Source: an uncultured Rhodoplanes sp.
GTDB lineage: Bacteria > Pseudomonadota > Alphaproteobacteria > Rhizobiales > Xanthobacteraceae
Direction of reading: 5' to 3'
Length of the DNA stretch: 19,534 bases
Assembly: GCA_936924235.1 (NCBI GenBank)
Contig: CAKZHN010000288.1
Span: 1-19,534 of the forward strand
The notes below the pieces were generated by a model. The model was given only the letters and a program-made list of their open reading frames with translations, had not been told where the DNA came from and made no database searches. The position numbers and the translations under genes are program-made. Below, piece by piece: positions 1-6,074 of the stretch; the first letter of the stretch is position 1; each line of letters opens with the position of its first letter.

Positions 1-675
1 CGATCTGCGCCCTATGCGCCGGTCACCATCACGCTGCCGGCGCCCGCCGCCGATCCGAGCTTCGTGGCGTTCCGCGGAGCCATCGCCGCGGCCGCCAAGG
101 CCCGCATCTATGCCGATCTCGAAGCGCTGGTGCAGCCGCAAGGCTTCTTCTGGGACCGCGATTTCGGCAACGGCTACGACCCGAAGAAGCCCTCGGTCGA
201 CAACCTCGCCGCGGCGGTCGCGCTCGAGCGCGGCGACGGCATGGGCTGGGACAAGCTTGCGGGCTTCGCCGTGGAGAAATCGCTCGAACCGCTCGATTCG
301 CGCCCGGGCGTGTTCTGCGCGCCGGCACGGCCGGGCTACAACGCGGTTGAGTTCTCGAAACTGCTCGACACCACCTACACCAACGCCGCCGAATGGGCCT
401 ATCCGCTGGCCGACGGCGTTCCGGTGCGCGGCGCCCCTCGCGCCAATGCGCCCGCGACCGGCAAGCTCGCACTCAACTTCGTCCGCCATCTCGGTCAGCA
501 ACGCGCCGACAGCGATGCCGCGGCCCCGCCCTGGGCAAGGGTGGCGCTGCCCGATGGCAAGATCGGGTATGTGGAGCCCGGCCACCTATCGGCGCTTGCG
601 GTCGAGCGGCTCTGCTACGTCAAGGACATGGTGGCCGGCTGGCGGATCACGGGATTTGTCGGCGGCGGCAGCTAG
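1..675 (+). CDS. Secreted-type protein with C-terminal SH3-like segment, 5' end cut off by the window
   Basis: The reading frame is open from base 1 to the TAG at 673-675, so the N-terminus lies outside the window. The first visible Met-capable codon (GTG at 64) is not taken as a start, because homology with the next gene begins upstream of it. The visible 224 residues align along their length with the downstream neighbour. Shared landmarks are DPSF-x-AFR, FFW, DNLA-x-A, GWD, GFA, CAPA, then near the C-terminus GK-x-G-(Y/F)-V, LCY-x-K and W-(R/K)-ITGF-x-GG. The last 60 or so residues look like a bacterial SH3-type beta segment. That is an inference from the pattern, not a confirmed domain. 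The function is unknown. If it resembles its neighbour it is exported to the periplasm. The 93-nt spacing and shared direction suggest co-transcription. Confidence 0.75.
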   Translation, partial: RSAPYAPVTITLPAPAADPSFVAFRGAIAAAAKARIYADLEALVQPQGFFWDRDFGNGYDPKKPSVDNLAAAVALERGDGMGWDKLAGFAVEKSLEPLDSRPGVFCAPARPGYNAVEFSKLLDTTYTNAAEWAYPLADGVPVRGAPRANAPATGKLALNFVRHLGQQRADSDAAAPPWARVALPDGKIGYVEPGHLSALAVERLCYVKDMVAGWRITGFVGGGS

Positions 676-768
676 ATTAATTTCGTCGAAATCGAACTCC
701 TGGGGCCGCACCGGCGACTTATTTTGGCGTAGATTCGCCTCATTGAAATTACCCAAGGAGATGCCCCT

Positions 769-1641
769 ATGGGCCGTCGTATCATTGCCGCCGCCTCCAT
801 CACCGCAAGCTTGCTGCTCGCCGCGAGCGCGCTCCCGAGCCTCGCGCAAAGTCAATTGCCTCGGCCGGGCCAGTTGCCGCCGGCCGGCGGCGCGCCGCAG
901 AAACCACAGGCCGCGCCCCAGCAGCAGCAACAGCAGGGCAAGCCCCAGGCTCAGCAGCAGGGCCAGCCGCAGCCCGCGCCGCCGAAGCCCTACAAGGCGG
1001 TGGCGATCACGCCGCCGCAGCCGTTGAACGACCCGAGCTTCGAGGCCTTCCGCAAGCAGATGGGCGCCGCCGCCGGGAAGAAGGACAAGAAGGCGCTCGC
1101 CGACATGGTGTCGAAGAGCTTCTTCTGGATGGGCGAGAAGGGCGACAAGGCCGACAAGAAGAAGGCCGGCATCGACAACCTCGCCAAGGCGATCGGGCTC
1201 GACGCCAAGGACGGCTCCGGCTGGGACACCGTGGAGGGTTTCGCCTCCGAGCCGACCGCCGCGCCCTTCCCGGAGAAGAAGGACACGATCTGCGCGCCGG
1301 CCGATCCGCAATTCGACCCCAAGGCGCTCGAAGATCTCGCCAAGGCCACCGGCACCGACGAAGGCGAATGGGGCTTCCTGGTGCAGCCGAACACCGAGAT
1401 GCGCGCCGCGGCCCAGCCCAACTCGGCGGTGGTCGAGAAGCTCGGCATGCACTTCATCCGCGTCATGGACGACGGCTCGGACCAGCAGGGCGACAATCCG
1501 ATGATCAAGGTGGTCGCCCCGTCGGGCAAGGTCGGCTTCGTCCCGGCCGACGCCGTCAGCCCGCTCGGCAACGACGTGCTGTGCTACGCCAAGGAAGGCG
1601 GCAACTGGAAGATCACGGGCTTCATCGGCGGCGAACAGTAA
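769..1641 (+). CDS. Exported protein with Pro/Gln-rich linker and SH3-like C-terminus; paralogue of the preceding gene
   Basis: A 290-residue protein. The ATG is set by an AAGGAG ribosome site at 755-760, eight bases upstream. Residues 1 to about 26 form a signal peptide (two Arg, then an Ala/Leu-rich core ending in Ser-Leu-Ala-Gln). A low-complexity Pro/Gln/Ala linker follows at roughly residues 30-80, with runs of CAG codons. The globular part from about residue 90 matches the upstream gene residue by residue. It includes a CAPA motif and, near the end, Cys in LCY, which could pair as a disulphide in the periplasm. The Lys-rich stretch at about 105-130 is particular to this copy. No enzymatic motif is visible. 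It may be a periplasmic or envelope-associated binding protein, which is an inference only. A strong terminator lies 25 nt after the stop. Confidence 0.85.
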   Translation: MGRRIIAAASITASLLLAASALPSLAQSQLPRPGQLPPAGGAPQKPQAAPQQQQQQGKPQAQQQGQPQPAPPKPYKAVAITPPQPLNDPSFEAFRKQMGAAAGKKDKKALADMVSKSFFWMGEKGDKADKKKAGIDNLAKAIGLDAKDGSGWDTVEGFASEPTAAPFPEKKDTICAPADPQFDPKALEDLAKATGTDEGEWGFLVQPNTEMRAAAQPNSAVVEKLGMHFIRVMDDGSDQQGDNPMIKVVAPSGKVGFVPADAVSPLGNDVLCYAKEGGNWKITGFIGGEQ

Positions 1642-1665
1642 GCCATCGATCTCGACAACGGATTG

Positions 1666-1704
1666 TGCGGCGCGTGCCGGAAAGGCGCGCGCCGCATTTC
1701 TTTT
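1666..1704 (+). terminator. Intrinsic terminator after the paralogue pair
   Basis: The arms 1666-1678 and 1684-1696 pair over 13 positions, including one G-U, around a five-base GGAAA loop. A T-rich tract (TTTCTTTT) follows at 1697-1704. It sits 25 nt after the stop of the preceding gene and has the shape of a Rho-independent terminator. Confidence 0.9.
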
Positions 1705-1710
1705 GTCGGG

Positions 1711-1753
1711 GCATTTTCCGGCGAAGTGTGAAGCGGTTCGCCGCAGAAAATGC
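1711..1753. repeat. REP-like palindromic intergenic repeat, Hyphomicrobiales type
   Basis: The arms GCATTTTC-CGGCGAA (1711-1725) and TTCGCCG-CA-GAAAATGC (1737-1753) form a 15-bp stem with a two-base bulge. The 11-base loop reads GTGTGAAGCGG. The AAGTGTGAAGCGGTT core is, from memory, a hallmark of an interspersed palindrome scattered between genes of Bradyrhizobium and relatives. The family assignment rests on recall and was not searched. The reading frame of the downstream hydrolase stays open through it, which argues against an early start for that gene. Confidence 0.75.
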
Positions 1754-1783
1754 GACCAAGCGAAAAAATCGGGACCTAACGCT

Positions 1784-1813
1784 GCGCCGCGGCATGATGC
1801 GCCGCGACATGAC
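1784..1813. repeat. Tandem 15-nt direct repeat upstream of the MBL-fold hydrolase
   Basis: Two adjacent units, GCGCCGCGGCATGAT (1784-1798) and GCGCCGCGACATGAC (1799-1813), differ at two positions. They lie about 105 nt before the hydrolase start, just after the palindromic repeat. This could be a regulator site or the degenerate tail of the interspersed repeat. Nothing decides between them. Confidence 0.5.
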
Positions 1814-1918
1814 GCTCCATGCGCTGGTGTTTGCCCGGCGCCCCGTCGTAGCCTCAGACGCCCAAGTCAGGGCCGCGGAGGCGACGATCCGCGATCAGCA
1901 TCAAGGAGGGGCGACCAG

Positions 1919-2806
1919 ATGAAACGTGCATTCTGTTCAGCGCTCGGCGCAGCGGTGCTCACCGCCACGCTCGGGCTCACCGCGCAGGCGCAGCAGCGTC
2001 CGCAGATCGAGACCACCAAGGTCGACGGCACCGACAACGTCTACATCTTCCGCAACGGCGGCCATCAGGCGATCTTCGTCGTCACCAAGGACGGCGTGAT
2101 CGCCACCGATCCCGTGGCCTATGGCCGGCCGAACGGCGGCCAGCAATATGTCGACGAGATCAAGAAGGTCACCGACAAGCCGATCAAGTTCCTGGTCTAC
2201 AGCCACCACCACTACGACCACATCGCCGGCGGCAAGGCGTTCAAGGACGCCGGCGCCCGCATCATCGCGCACAAGAACGTGATGCCGCATCTGAAGCCGC
2301 TCGCCGATCCCAACACGCCGCTGCCCGATGAATCGATCGGCAACAAGAAAGTCATCAAGCTCGGCGGCACCACCATGGAGCTGCTCTATCTCGGCCCGAA
2401 CCATTCGGATTCCAACATCGTGATCCGGCTGCCGAAGGAGAAGATCATCTTCGTGGTCGACACCATTCCGGTCGGCTCGTTCCCGGGCCGCGGCATGATC
2501 GATTTCTACCCGCTCGAGACCGAGGCCTTCATCGAGAAGGTGATCGCGCTCGACTGGGACCGGCTGATCCCGGGCCACCCGGGCGCGCCCAACGGCCGGC
2601 TCGGCACCAAGGACGACGCCAAGGCCGCGCTCGCGCTCTACCGCGACGCCTCGGCCGAGATGAAGAAGCTCGGCCAGGCCGGCAAGTGCTGGGACGAGGC
2701 CGAGAAGGAGTTCAAGCTGCCGAAGTACGAGAACTTGCCGGGCTACGCCAACGGCCTGCCTTTTGTGGCTCGGCGCTATTGCGGCCTGTGGGGCCGCGGG
2801 ACCTGA
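1919..2806 (+). CDS. Periplasmic MBL-fold metallo-hydrolase
   Basis: A 295-residue metallo-beta-lactamase-fold protein. The ATG at 1919 is chosen because an AAGGAGGGG ribosome site lies just upstream (about 1903-1911) and because it opens directly into a signal peptide (residues 1-25, ending AQA). The frame is open for another 72 codons upstream, but that stretch covers an intergenic repeat. The full di-metal ligand set is visible: H96-x-H98-x-D100-H101 in SHHHYDHIAGG, H162 in NHSDSN, D181 in FVVDTIPVG, and H220 in IPGHPG. The substrate cannot be read from sequence. Relatives hydrolyse lactones, thioesters, phosphoesters or beta-lactams. The Gly-rich GxFPGRG segment after D181 and the C-terminal Cys pair are not typical of the clinical beta-lactamases, so an antibiotic-resistance role should not be assumed. 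It is probably transcribed on its own. Confidence 0.88.
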   Translation: MKRAFCSALGAAVLTATLGLTAQAQQRPQIETTKVDGTDNVYIFRNGGHQAIFVVTKDGVIATDPVAYGRPNGGQQYVDEIKKVTDKPIKFLVYSHHHYDHIAGGKAFKDAGARIIAHKNVMPHLKPLADPNTPLPDESIGNKKVIKLGGTTMELLYLGPNHSDSNIVIRLPKEKIIFVVDTIPVGSFPGRGMIDFYPLETEAFIEKVIALDWDRLIPGHPGAPNGRLGTKDDAKAALALYRDASAEMKKLGQAGKCWDEAEKEFKLPKYENLPGYANGLPFVARRYCGLWGRGT

Positions 2807-2857
2807 GGGACCAGAGTCGATTGAAGCTCGACCTCTGTTGCGACATCGGCGGTGCCA

Positions 2858-2995
2858 TCCCTCCCCGCCAGGGGAGGGTGGCCTCGCGTCAGCGAGGTCG
2901 GGTGGGGAGAAGCCTGCCATAGCCGCAAGCGCTGCCGGACAGCAGCATCTCCCCACCCGGCCGCTTCGCGGCCACCCTCCCCTGGCGGGGAGGGA
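2858..2995. repeat. Large imperfect palindrome (MITE/REP-like element) between convergent genes
   Basis: The outer arms 2858-2882 and 2971-2995 are perfect 25-bp inverted repeats (core CCCTCCCCGCCAGGGGAGGG). Pairing continues inward through GGGTGGGGAGA (2900-2910) and its complement (2950-2959). Each arm also holds its own hairpin: CCTCGC-GTCA-GCGAGG at 2882-2897 and GGCCGC-TTC-GCGGCC at 2959-2973. This gives a branched fold. Elements with the same CTCCCC...GGGGAG termini and GTGGGGAGA interior are familiar between genes of many alphaproteobacteria (recalled, not searched). It lies between two genes transcribed toward each other, so it may also end transcription from both sides. Confidence 0.85.
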
Positions 2996-3014
2996 GACCC
3001 GTGCTGAACCACTC

Positions 3015-3521
3015 TCACGCCATCGCGTGCGCCACCTTACGCTCCGGACGCACGAGCCAATACAGCGCGACAGCGTGGGTGATCATCAGCAGCGGCACGT
3101 AGATGATCGGGATCGCGTAGGTCGAGCCGAGCTCGCCCGCCATCGCAGGCAGGCCGACCTGCGTGGCATGGTAGTAGTCGACGAGAATGTCGATCGCGCC
3201 GACGACATTGAAGGCCACCACAAACAGCCAGAACAGCGGACGGATCCGCACCATGAGCAGCGCCAGGATCGCCAGCACGCCGGTCGCGAAGTCGCCGTAG
3301 CCGGCGAAGGCCGCGAAGTCTGCCGGCAGATTGGGGCCGGTGACGCCGGGCAGCATCAGGGCCAGTCCGAAGAAGCGGAAGCTGTGCAGCGTGGCGATGG
3401 CGCGGTGCGCTTCGAAGCGGTCCATCGCTTTGAGCCACGGCCAGACATACCCGCTGAAGCAAAGCAGCCACGCGACATAGCCGAACACGAGATGAATCCG
3501 GAACAAAGTTTCGGTCGACAT
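3015..3521 (-). CDS. Small multi-pass membrane protein of unknown function
   Basis: A 168-residue hydrophobic protein with about five membrane segments (approx. residues 6-30, 46-62, 78-94, 96-116, 135-158). It has few charged loops and ends in a basic tail (RPERK). The ATG at 3521 has a perfect GGAGGT ribosome site (complement of 3527-3532) that overlaps the stop codon of the upstream methyltransferase. The two are therefore very likely one transcript with coupled translation. I do not recognise a named family. Conserved-looking features are HLVFGYVAW in helix 1 and the polar NVVGAIDILVDYYH stretch in helix 4. Because of the linkage it may handle the same lipid-like or hydrophobic substrate as the methyltransferase, which is an inference from context only. 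Confidence 0.8.
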   Translation of the reverse strand: MSTETLFRIHLVFGYVAWLLCFSGYVWPWLKAMDRFEAHRAIATLHSFRFFGLALMLPGVTGPNLPADFAAFAGYGDFATGVLAILALLMVRIRPLFWLFVVAFNVVGAIDILVDYYHATQVGLPAMAGELGSTYAIPIIYVPLLMITHAVALYWLVRPERKVAHAMA

Positions 3522-3531
3522 CAGTGACCTC

Positions 3532-4365
3532 CTATCTGGCGTTCGTAGGCGCGGCCTCGAACACCGCGGTGAGAATGCCGAGCCGGCCCTCCATCAGATT
3601 GCGTCCGAGGTTGCCGGTGAGCTGCGCGAAGTCCGGCCCCATCACCACGCCGAGATTGGGCGACGGCGGCGGACCCGCGGCGCGCATCTGCGCGACCCAG
3701 GCCTTGGCCGGCTCGGTGTCGTCCTGCCACACCAGCGTGCGGAAGCCGGCCGGCTCAATCGCCTCGCGGGTTGCGGCCGCCGTCATCAGGAAGCTCGTGT
3801 CCGGGGTCCGCGCCCAAGGGACGGGATAGTGCGGCTCGCCGCCGGTCAGCACGATGTCGAAGGTCGCAAAGCGTCCGCCGGGCTTCAGCACGCGCCGGAT
3901 CTCGCCGTAGAGCCGCGCGCGGTCGGCGATGTTCATCGCCACGTGCTGCAGCAGCGCGGCATCGAAGCGGCTGTCGCCGAACGGAAGCTCGAGCGCGCTG
4001 GCCGCCTCGAATGACACCTGCCCGCCCTGCCCCGTGCGCCCAGTCAGGTAGCGCGCCGCTTCCACGAACGGCTCGCTCAAGTCGACGCCCGCCACCCGGC
4101 AGCCGTGGGCCGCTGCGAGATAGCGCGCCGGCCCGCCGACGCCCGCGCCAACATCGAGCACCGCCATGCCGGCGGTGATCCCGGCGAGCTTTGCGAGCTC
4201 CGCGGTCGCAGCGAGCCCGCGGGTGTGAAACTGGTCGAGACCCGCCAGCTGCTCCGGCTTGAGCCGCTGATCCTCCGGGCCGAAGACGGCAAGCGCCGCC
4301 TTGAGCCGCCCGGTGAGGCCGGTCGCGCGATAGTGGTCGCGCACGCCATCAAGCACATCGGTCAT
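3532..4365 (-). CDS. Class I SAM-dependent methyltransferase
   Basis: A 277-residue methyltransferase. The Rossmann motif I is VLDVGAGVGGPARYLA (D71-G78 core). The acidic residue that binds the SAM ribose is D95 in AGVDLSE. The next landmarks are D135 in RFDAALLQHV and the post-motif RRVLKPGGRF (159-165). The N-terminal lead-in (DQFHTRGLAATAELAKLAGI) and the doubled glycine of motif I recall the sarcosine/dimethylglycine N-methyltransferase and tocopherol-type C-methyltransferase group, so a small-molecule acceptor is likely. The exact substrate is not readable. The ATG at 4365 is preferred over a longer frame (to 4518) because AGGAG lies eight to twelve bases upstream and because the longer version would run into the divergent LysR gene. 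It is co-transcribed with the membrane protein that starts ten bases after its stop, and is a probable target of the adjacent LysR regulator. Confidence 0.85.
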   Translation of the reverse strand: MTDVLDGVRDHYRATGLTGRLKAALAVFGPEDQRLKPEQLAGLDQFHTRGLAATAELAKLAGITAGMAVLDVGAGVGGPARYLAAAHGCRVAGVDLSEPFVEAARYLTGRTGQGGQVSFEAASALELPFGDSRFDAALLQHVAMNIADRARLYGEIRRVLKPGGRFATFDIVLTGGEPHYPVPWARTPDTSFLMTAAATREAIEPAGFRTLVWQDDTEPAKAWVAQMRAAGPPPSPNLGVVMGPDFAQLTGNLGRNLMEGRLGILTAVFEAAPTNAR

Positions 4366-4446
4366 GTCAGAAGCTCCTCTTGGCCATGTCCCGGCCAGAT
4401 ACGGTCGCTTCCTGCGAGCGGCTATCCGCGATAATGTCGACAGGCT
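4366..4446. promoter_or_regulatory. Divergent control region between the methyltransferase and LysR genes
   Basis: An 81-nt spacer separates the two divergent starts, the usual place for a LysR binding site. It contains GGCC-ATGTCCC-GGCC (4383-4397) and a TATC-CGC-GATA dyad (4423-4433). No classical T-N11-A box stands out. The GATAAT at 4430-4435 could be a -10 for the LysR gene with a very short leader. Only the geometry is firm. Confidence 0.4.
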
Positions 4447-5391
4447 ATGAAGCAGAACTTCACAGTCCGGCAGGGCGCGCTCGACGGCGTGGAAGCGTTC
4501 CTGAGCGTGGCGCGGCACCGCAGCTTCCGCAAAGCGGCCGCCGAGCTCGGCGTCACGCCGTCGGCCATGAGCCAGGCGGTGCGCGCGCTCGAGGCGCGCG
4601 TCGGCGCGGCGCTGTTCATCCGCACGACACGCAGCGTCGGCCTGACCGAAGCCGGCGAGCGGTTCCTGTCGCGTGCCAAGCCCGCCTTCGAGGAGCTGGT
4701 CGCCGCAAGCGCGGCCGCACGCGATCTCGGGCAGCGGCCGTCCGGGCTGCTGCGCCTCACGGTGCCGCGCGCCGTGGTGCCGCTCCTGTTAGAGCCGCTG
4801 ATCGCCTCGTTCTGCCAAGCCTATCCCGAGGTCGAGGTGGAGATCGCGACCAGCGCCGAGCTGGTCGACATCGCGGCCCAGGGATTCGACGCCGGTGTCC
4901 GGCTGGGCCAGTTCGTCTCAGCCGACATGGTTGCGGTGCCGCTGACGCCACCGTTCCGCCTGGCCGTCGTGGGCAGCCCGGACTACCTCGCCCGCAATGG
5001 CCGGCCCAAGCGCCCGGAGGATCTGCGCCGGCATGCCTGCCTCCGATCGCGACGGTCCAACGGCGCCATCGCGCACTGGTCGCTCGTCGACGACGACCGC
5101 GCCATCGAGCTTGCGGTCTCGGGGCCGCTCATCGCCAGCGACTTCGTCACCCTGCTGGGCGCGGCCGTCGAAGGCCTGGGTCTTGCGCAAGTGCCGGCGC
5201 CGGTCGCCGCCGCGCAGGTGAAAGCCGGCAAGCTGGTGCGGGTGCTGGAGCCGTTCGCTCCGATGGCACCGGGTGTGTTTCTTTATTATCCCGACCGCCG
5301 GCAGGTGCTGCCGAAGCTGCGTGCCTTCATCGATCACGTGAAGAGTCGGTCGCGCGCCGGAAGGCGCACCACCGAGGCATCCGGAGATTGA
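4447..5391 (+). CDS. LysR-family transcriptional regulator
   Basis: A 314-residue LTTR. The N-terminal winged helix-turn-helix covers roughly residues 12-74 (VEAFLSVARHRSFRKAAAEL, then PSAMSQAVRALE and LFIRTTRSVGLTEAG). A linker helix follows, and the LysR substrate-binding fold runs from about 98 to 300. The C-terminus has a short basic tail. Effector-pocket features such as RLGQFVSADMVAVPL (about 152-167) place it with the CrgA-like/AaeR-type LTTRs. That placement is tentative. No good ribosome site is seen before the ATG. Divergent orientation to the methyltransferase-membrane protein pair 81 nt away suggests it controls that pair and itself. Confidence 0.9.
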   Translation: MKQNFTVRQGALDGVEAFLSVARHRSFRKAAAELGVTPSAMSQAVRALEARVGAALFIRTTRSVGLTEAGERFLSRAKPAFEELVAASAAARDLGQRPSGLLRLTVPRAVVPLLLEPLIASFCQAYPEVEVEIATSAELVDIAAQGFDAGVRLGQFVSADMVAVPLTPPFRLAVVGSPDYLARNGRPKRPEDLRRHACLRSRRSNGAIAHWSLVDDDRAIELAVSGPLIASDFVTLLGAAVEGLGLAQVPAPVAAAQVKAGKLVRVLEPFAPMAPGVFLYYPDRRQVLPKLRAFIDHVKSRSRAGRRTTEASGD

Positions 5392-5410
5392 AGCCGTCGG
5401 AATCTGCCGG

Positions 5411-5647
5411 TCAGCTCGCAGCGCGCTGACGAAGCGGCTTGGCCGCGCGCACCTTGGCCGGACGTGCGGCATGGTCCAGGGCAAACAGCATCAGGAAGTT
5501 GGAGCGCCACACGTTCGCGCGTTTGCGGATCGCGTCTACAAGCTTGCGCTTGAAGTGGCCGAGGCATTCCTTGGAGCAGAAGCGCTTGGTGAGATAGCGA
5601 TGCGAGACCAGCCCGAACCGGCCCTGACAGTGACAGCATCGTTGCAT
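5411..5647 (-). CDS. Small basic zinc-knuckle protein
   Basis: A 78-residue protein. The ATG at 5647 is chosen over one eight codons earlier because AGGAGA lies eight bases upstream of it. A four-Cys zinc site is visible: C4 or C5 with C7 (CCHC), and C24-x3-C28 (FCSKEC), separated by GLVSHRYLTKR. The remainder is strongly basic (KRKLVDAIRKRANVWR, then many Arg/Lys/Ala). This resembles small zinc-ribbon proteins seen as hypothetical genes in Bradyrhizobium relatives. Nucleic-acid or ribosome contact is plausible from charge but unproven. It ends 19 nt from the stop of the convergent LysR gene and lies 49 nt downstream of the Flp pilin on the same strand, so it could be read from the pilin promoter. 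Confidence 0.7.
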   Translation of the reverse strand: MQRCCHCQGRFGLVSHRYLTKRFCSKECLGHFKRKLVDAIRKRANVWRSNFLMLFALDHAARPAKVRAAKPLRQRAAS

Positions 5648-5696
5648 GAGCTGTTTCTCCTGTGGTCGCAACGTCCGCGCCGTTGAGACCGTCCCA

Positions 5697-5861
5697 CTAG
5701 TTCAGCGCACTCTGCACGGCGATGAACACCACCTTGAGCTTCGATCCGAAGCCCTGGACCACGGTGATGATCCCGATGGCGACACCGGCCGCGATCAGCC
5801 CGTATTCGAGGGCTGCCGTTCCGGAGTCGCTGCGCAAGAACTGAACGAGACGGGCCTTCAT
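5697..5861 (-). CDS. flp: Flp/Fap-type type IVb pilin, orphan copy
   Basis: A 54-residue protein of the standard Flp pilin length. A short basic leader (MKARLVQFLRSDSG) is followed by the prepilin cleavage site after Gly14. The Flp signature TAALEYGLIAAGVAIGIITV comes next, with the Glu-Tyr pair at +5/+6 of the mature protein, and then a single hydrophobic helix. CpaA-type peptidase would cut and methylate it, and Tad machinery would assemble it. The start at 5861 has an AGGAG site (complement of 5869-5873); a longer frame upstream is rejected. No cpa/tad genes occur in this window, so the assembly apparatus must be elsewhere. Upstream lie a TATAAA (complement of 5880-5885) and a CRP-like dyad. 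Confidence 0.93.
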   Translation of the reverse strand: MKARLVQFLRSDSGTAALEYGLIAAGVAIGIITVVQGFGSKLKVVFIAVQSALN

Positions 5862-5906
5862 GGCGCTTCTCCTGACGCGTTTATATTGATTCTTCCCGGA
5901 TAAACG

Positions 5907-5922
5907 AGTGACAAACATCACA
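5907..5922. promoter_or_regulatory. CRP/FNR-family-like operator upstream of the Flp pilin
   Basis: On the pilin strand it reads TGTGA-TGTTTG-TCACT, matching the CRP consensus TGTGA-N6-TCACA at nine of ten half-site positions. Its centre lies 53 nt before the pilin start. It is near -41 if the TATAAA at 5885-5880 is the -10 element, the position used by class II CRP-type activators. That would imply a leader of only about a dozen bases. The dyad also faces the isochorismatase-fold gene, more than 150 nt away on the other side. Confidence 0.5.
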
Positions 5923-5960
5923 GTCCGTAGTTGTGCCGTCAGTAATTCTACGTAGGACTG
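5921..5960. repeat. Imperfect inverted repeat in the pilin/isochorismatase-fold divergent spacer
   Basis: CAGTCCGTAG (5921-5930) and CTACGTAGGACTG (5948-5960) pair over ten positions with a three-base bulge around a 17-base loop. The right arm contains the palindrome CTACGTAG. It abuts the CRP-like dyad. It is a possible second operator or a stem in a leader RNA; the role is not known. Confidence 0.4.
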
Positions 5961-6074
5961 GCCACGGTGTTCCGGCGCCGCAAAACCCTGAAGACGCCGT
6001 TAAGGATTCGACGGCCGTTCCGCCGCGAAACGCCGTGCTAGGGTGTCGGCCCGGATATCCTCGCGGAGCAGACG

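Noticed and set aside
1703..1918. N-terminal extension of the MBL-fold hydrolase
   Set aside because: It crosses an intergenic palindrome and lies before an excellent ribosome site and signal peptide at 1919.
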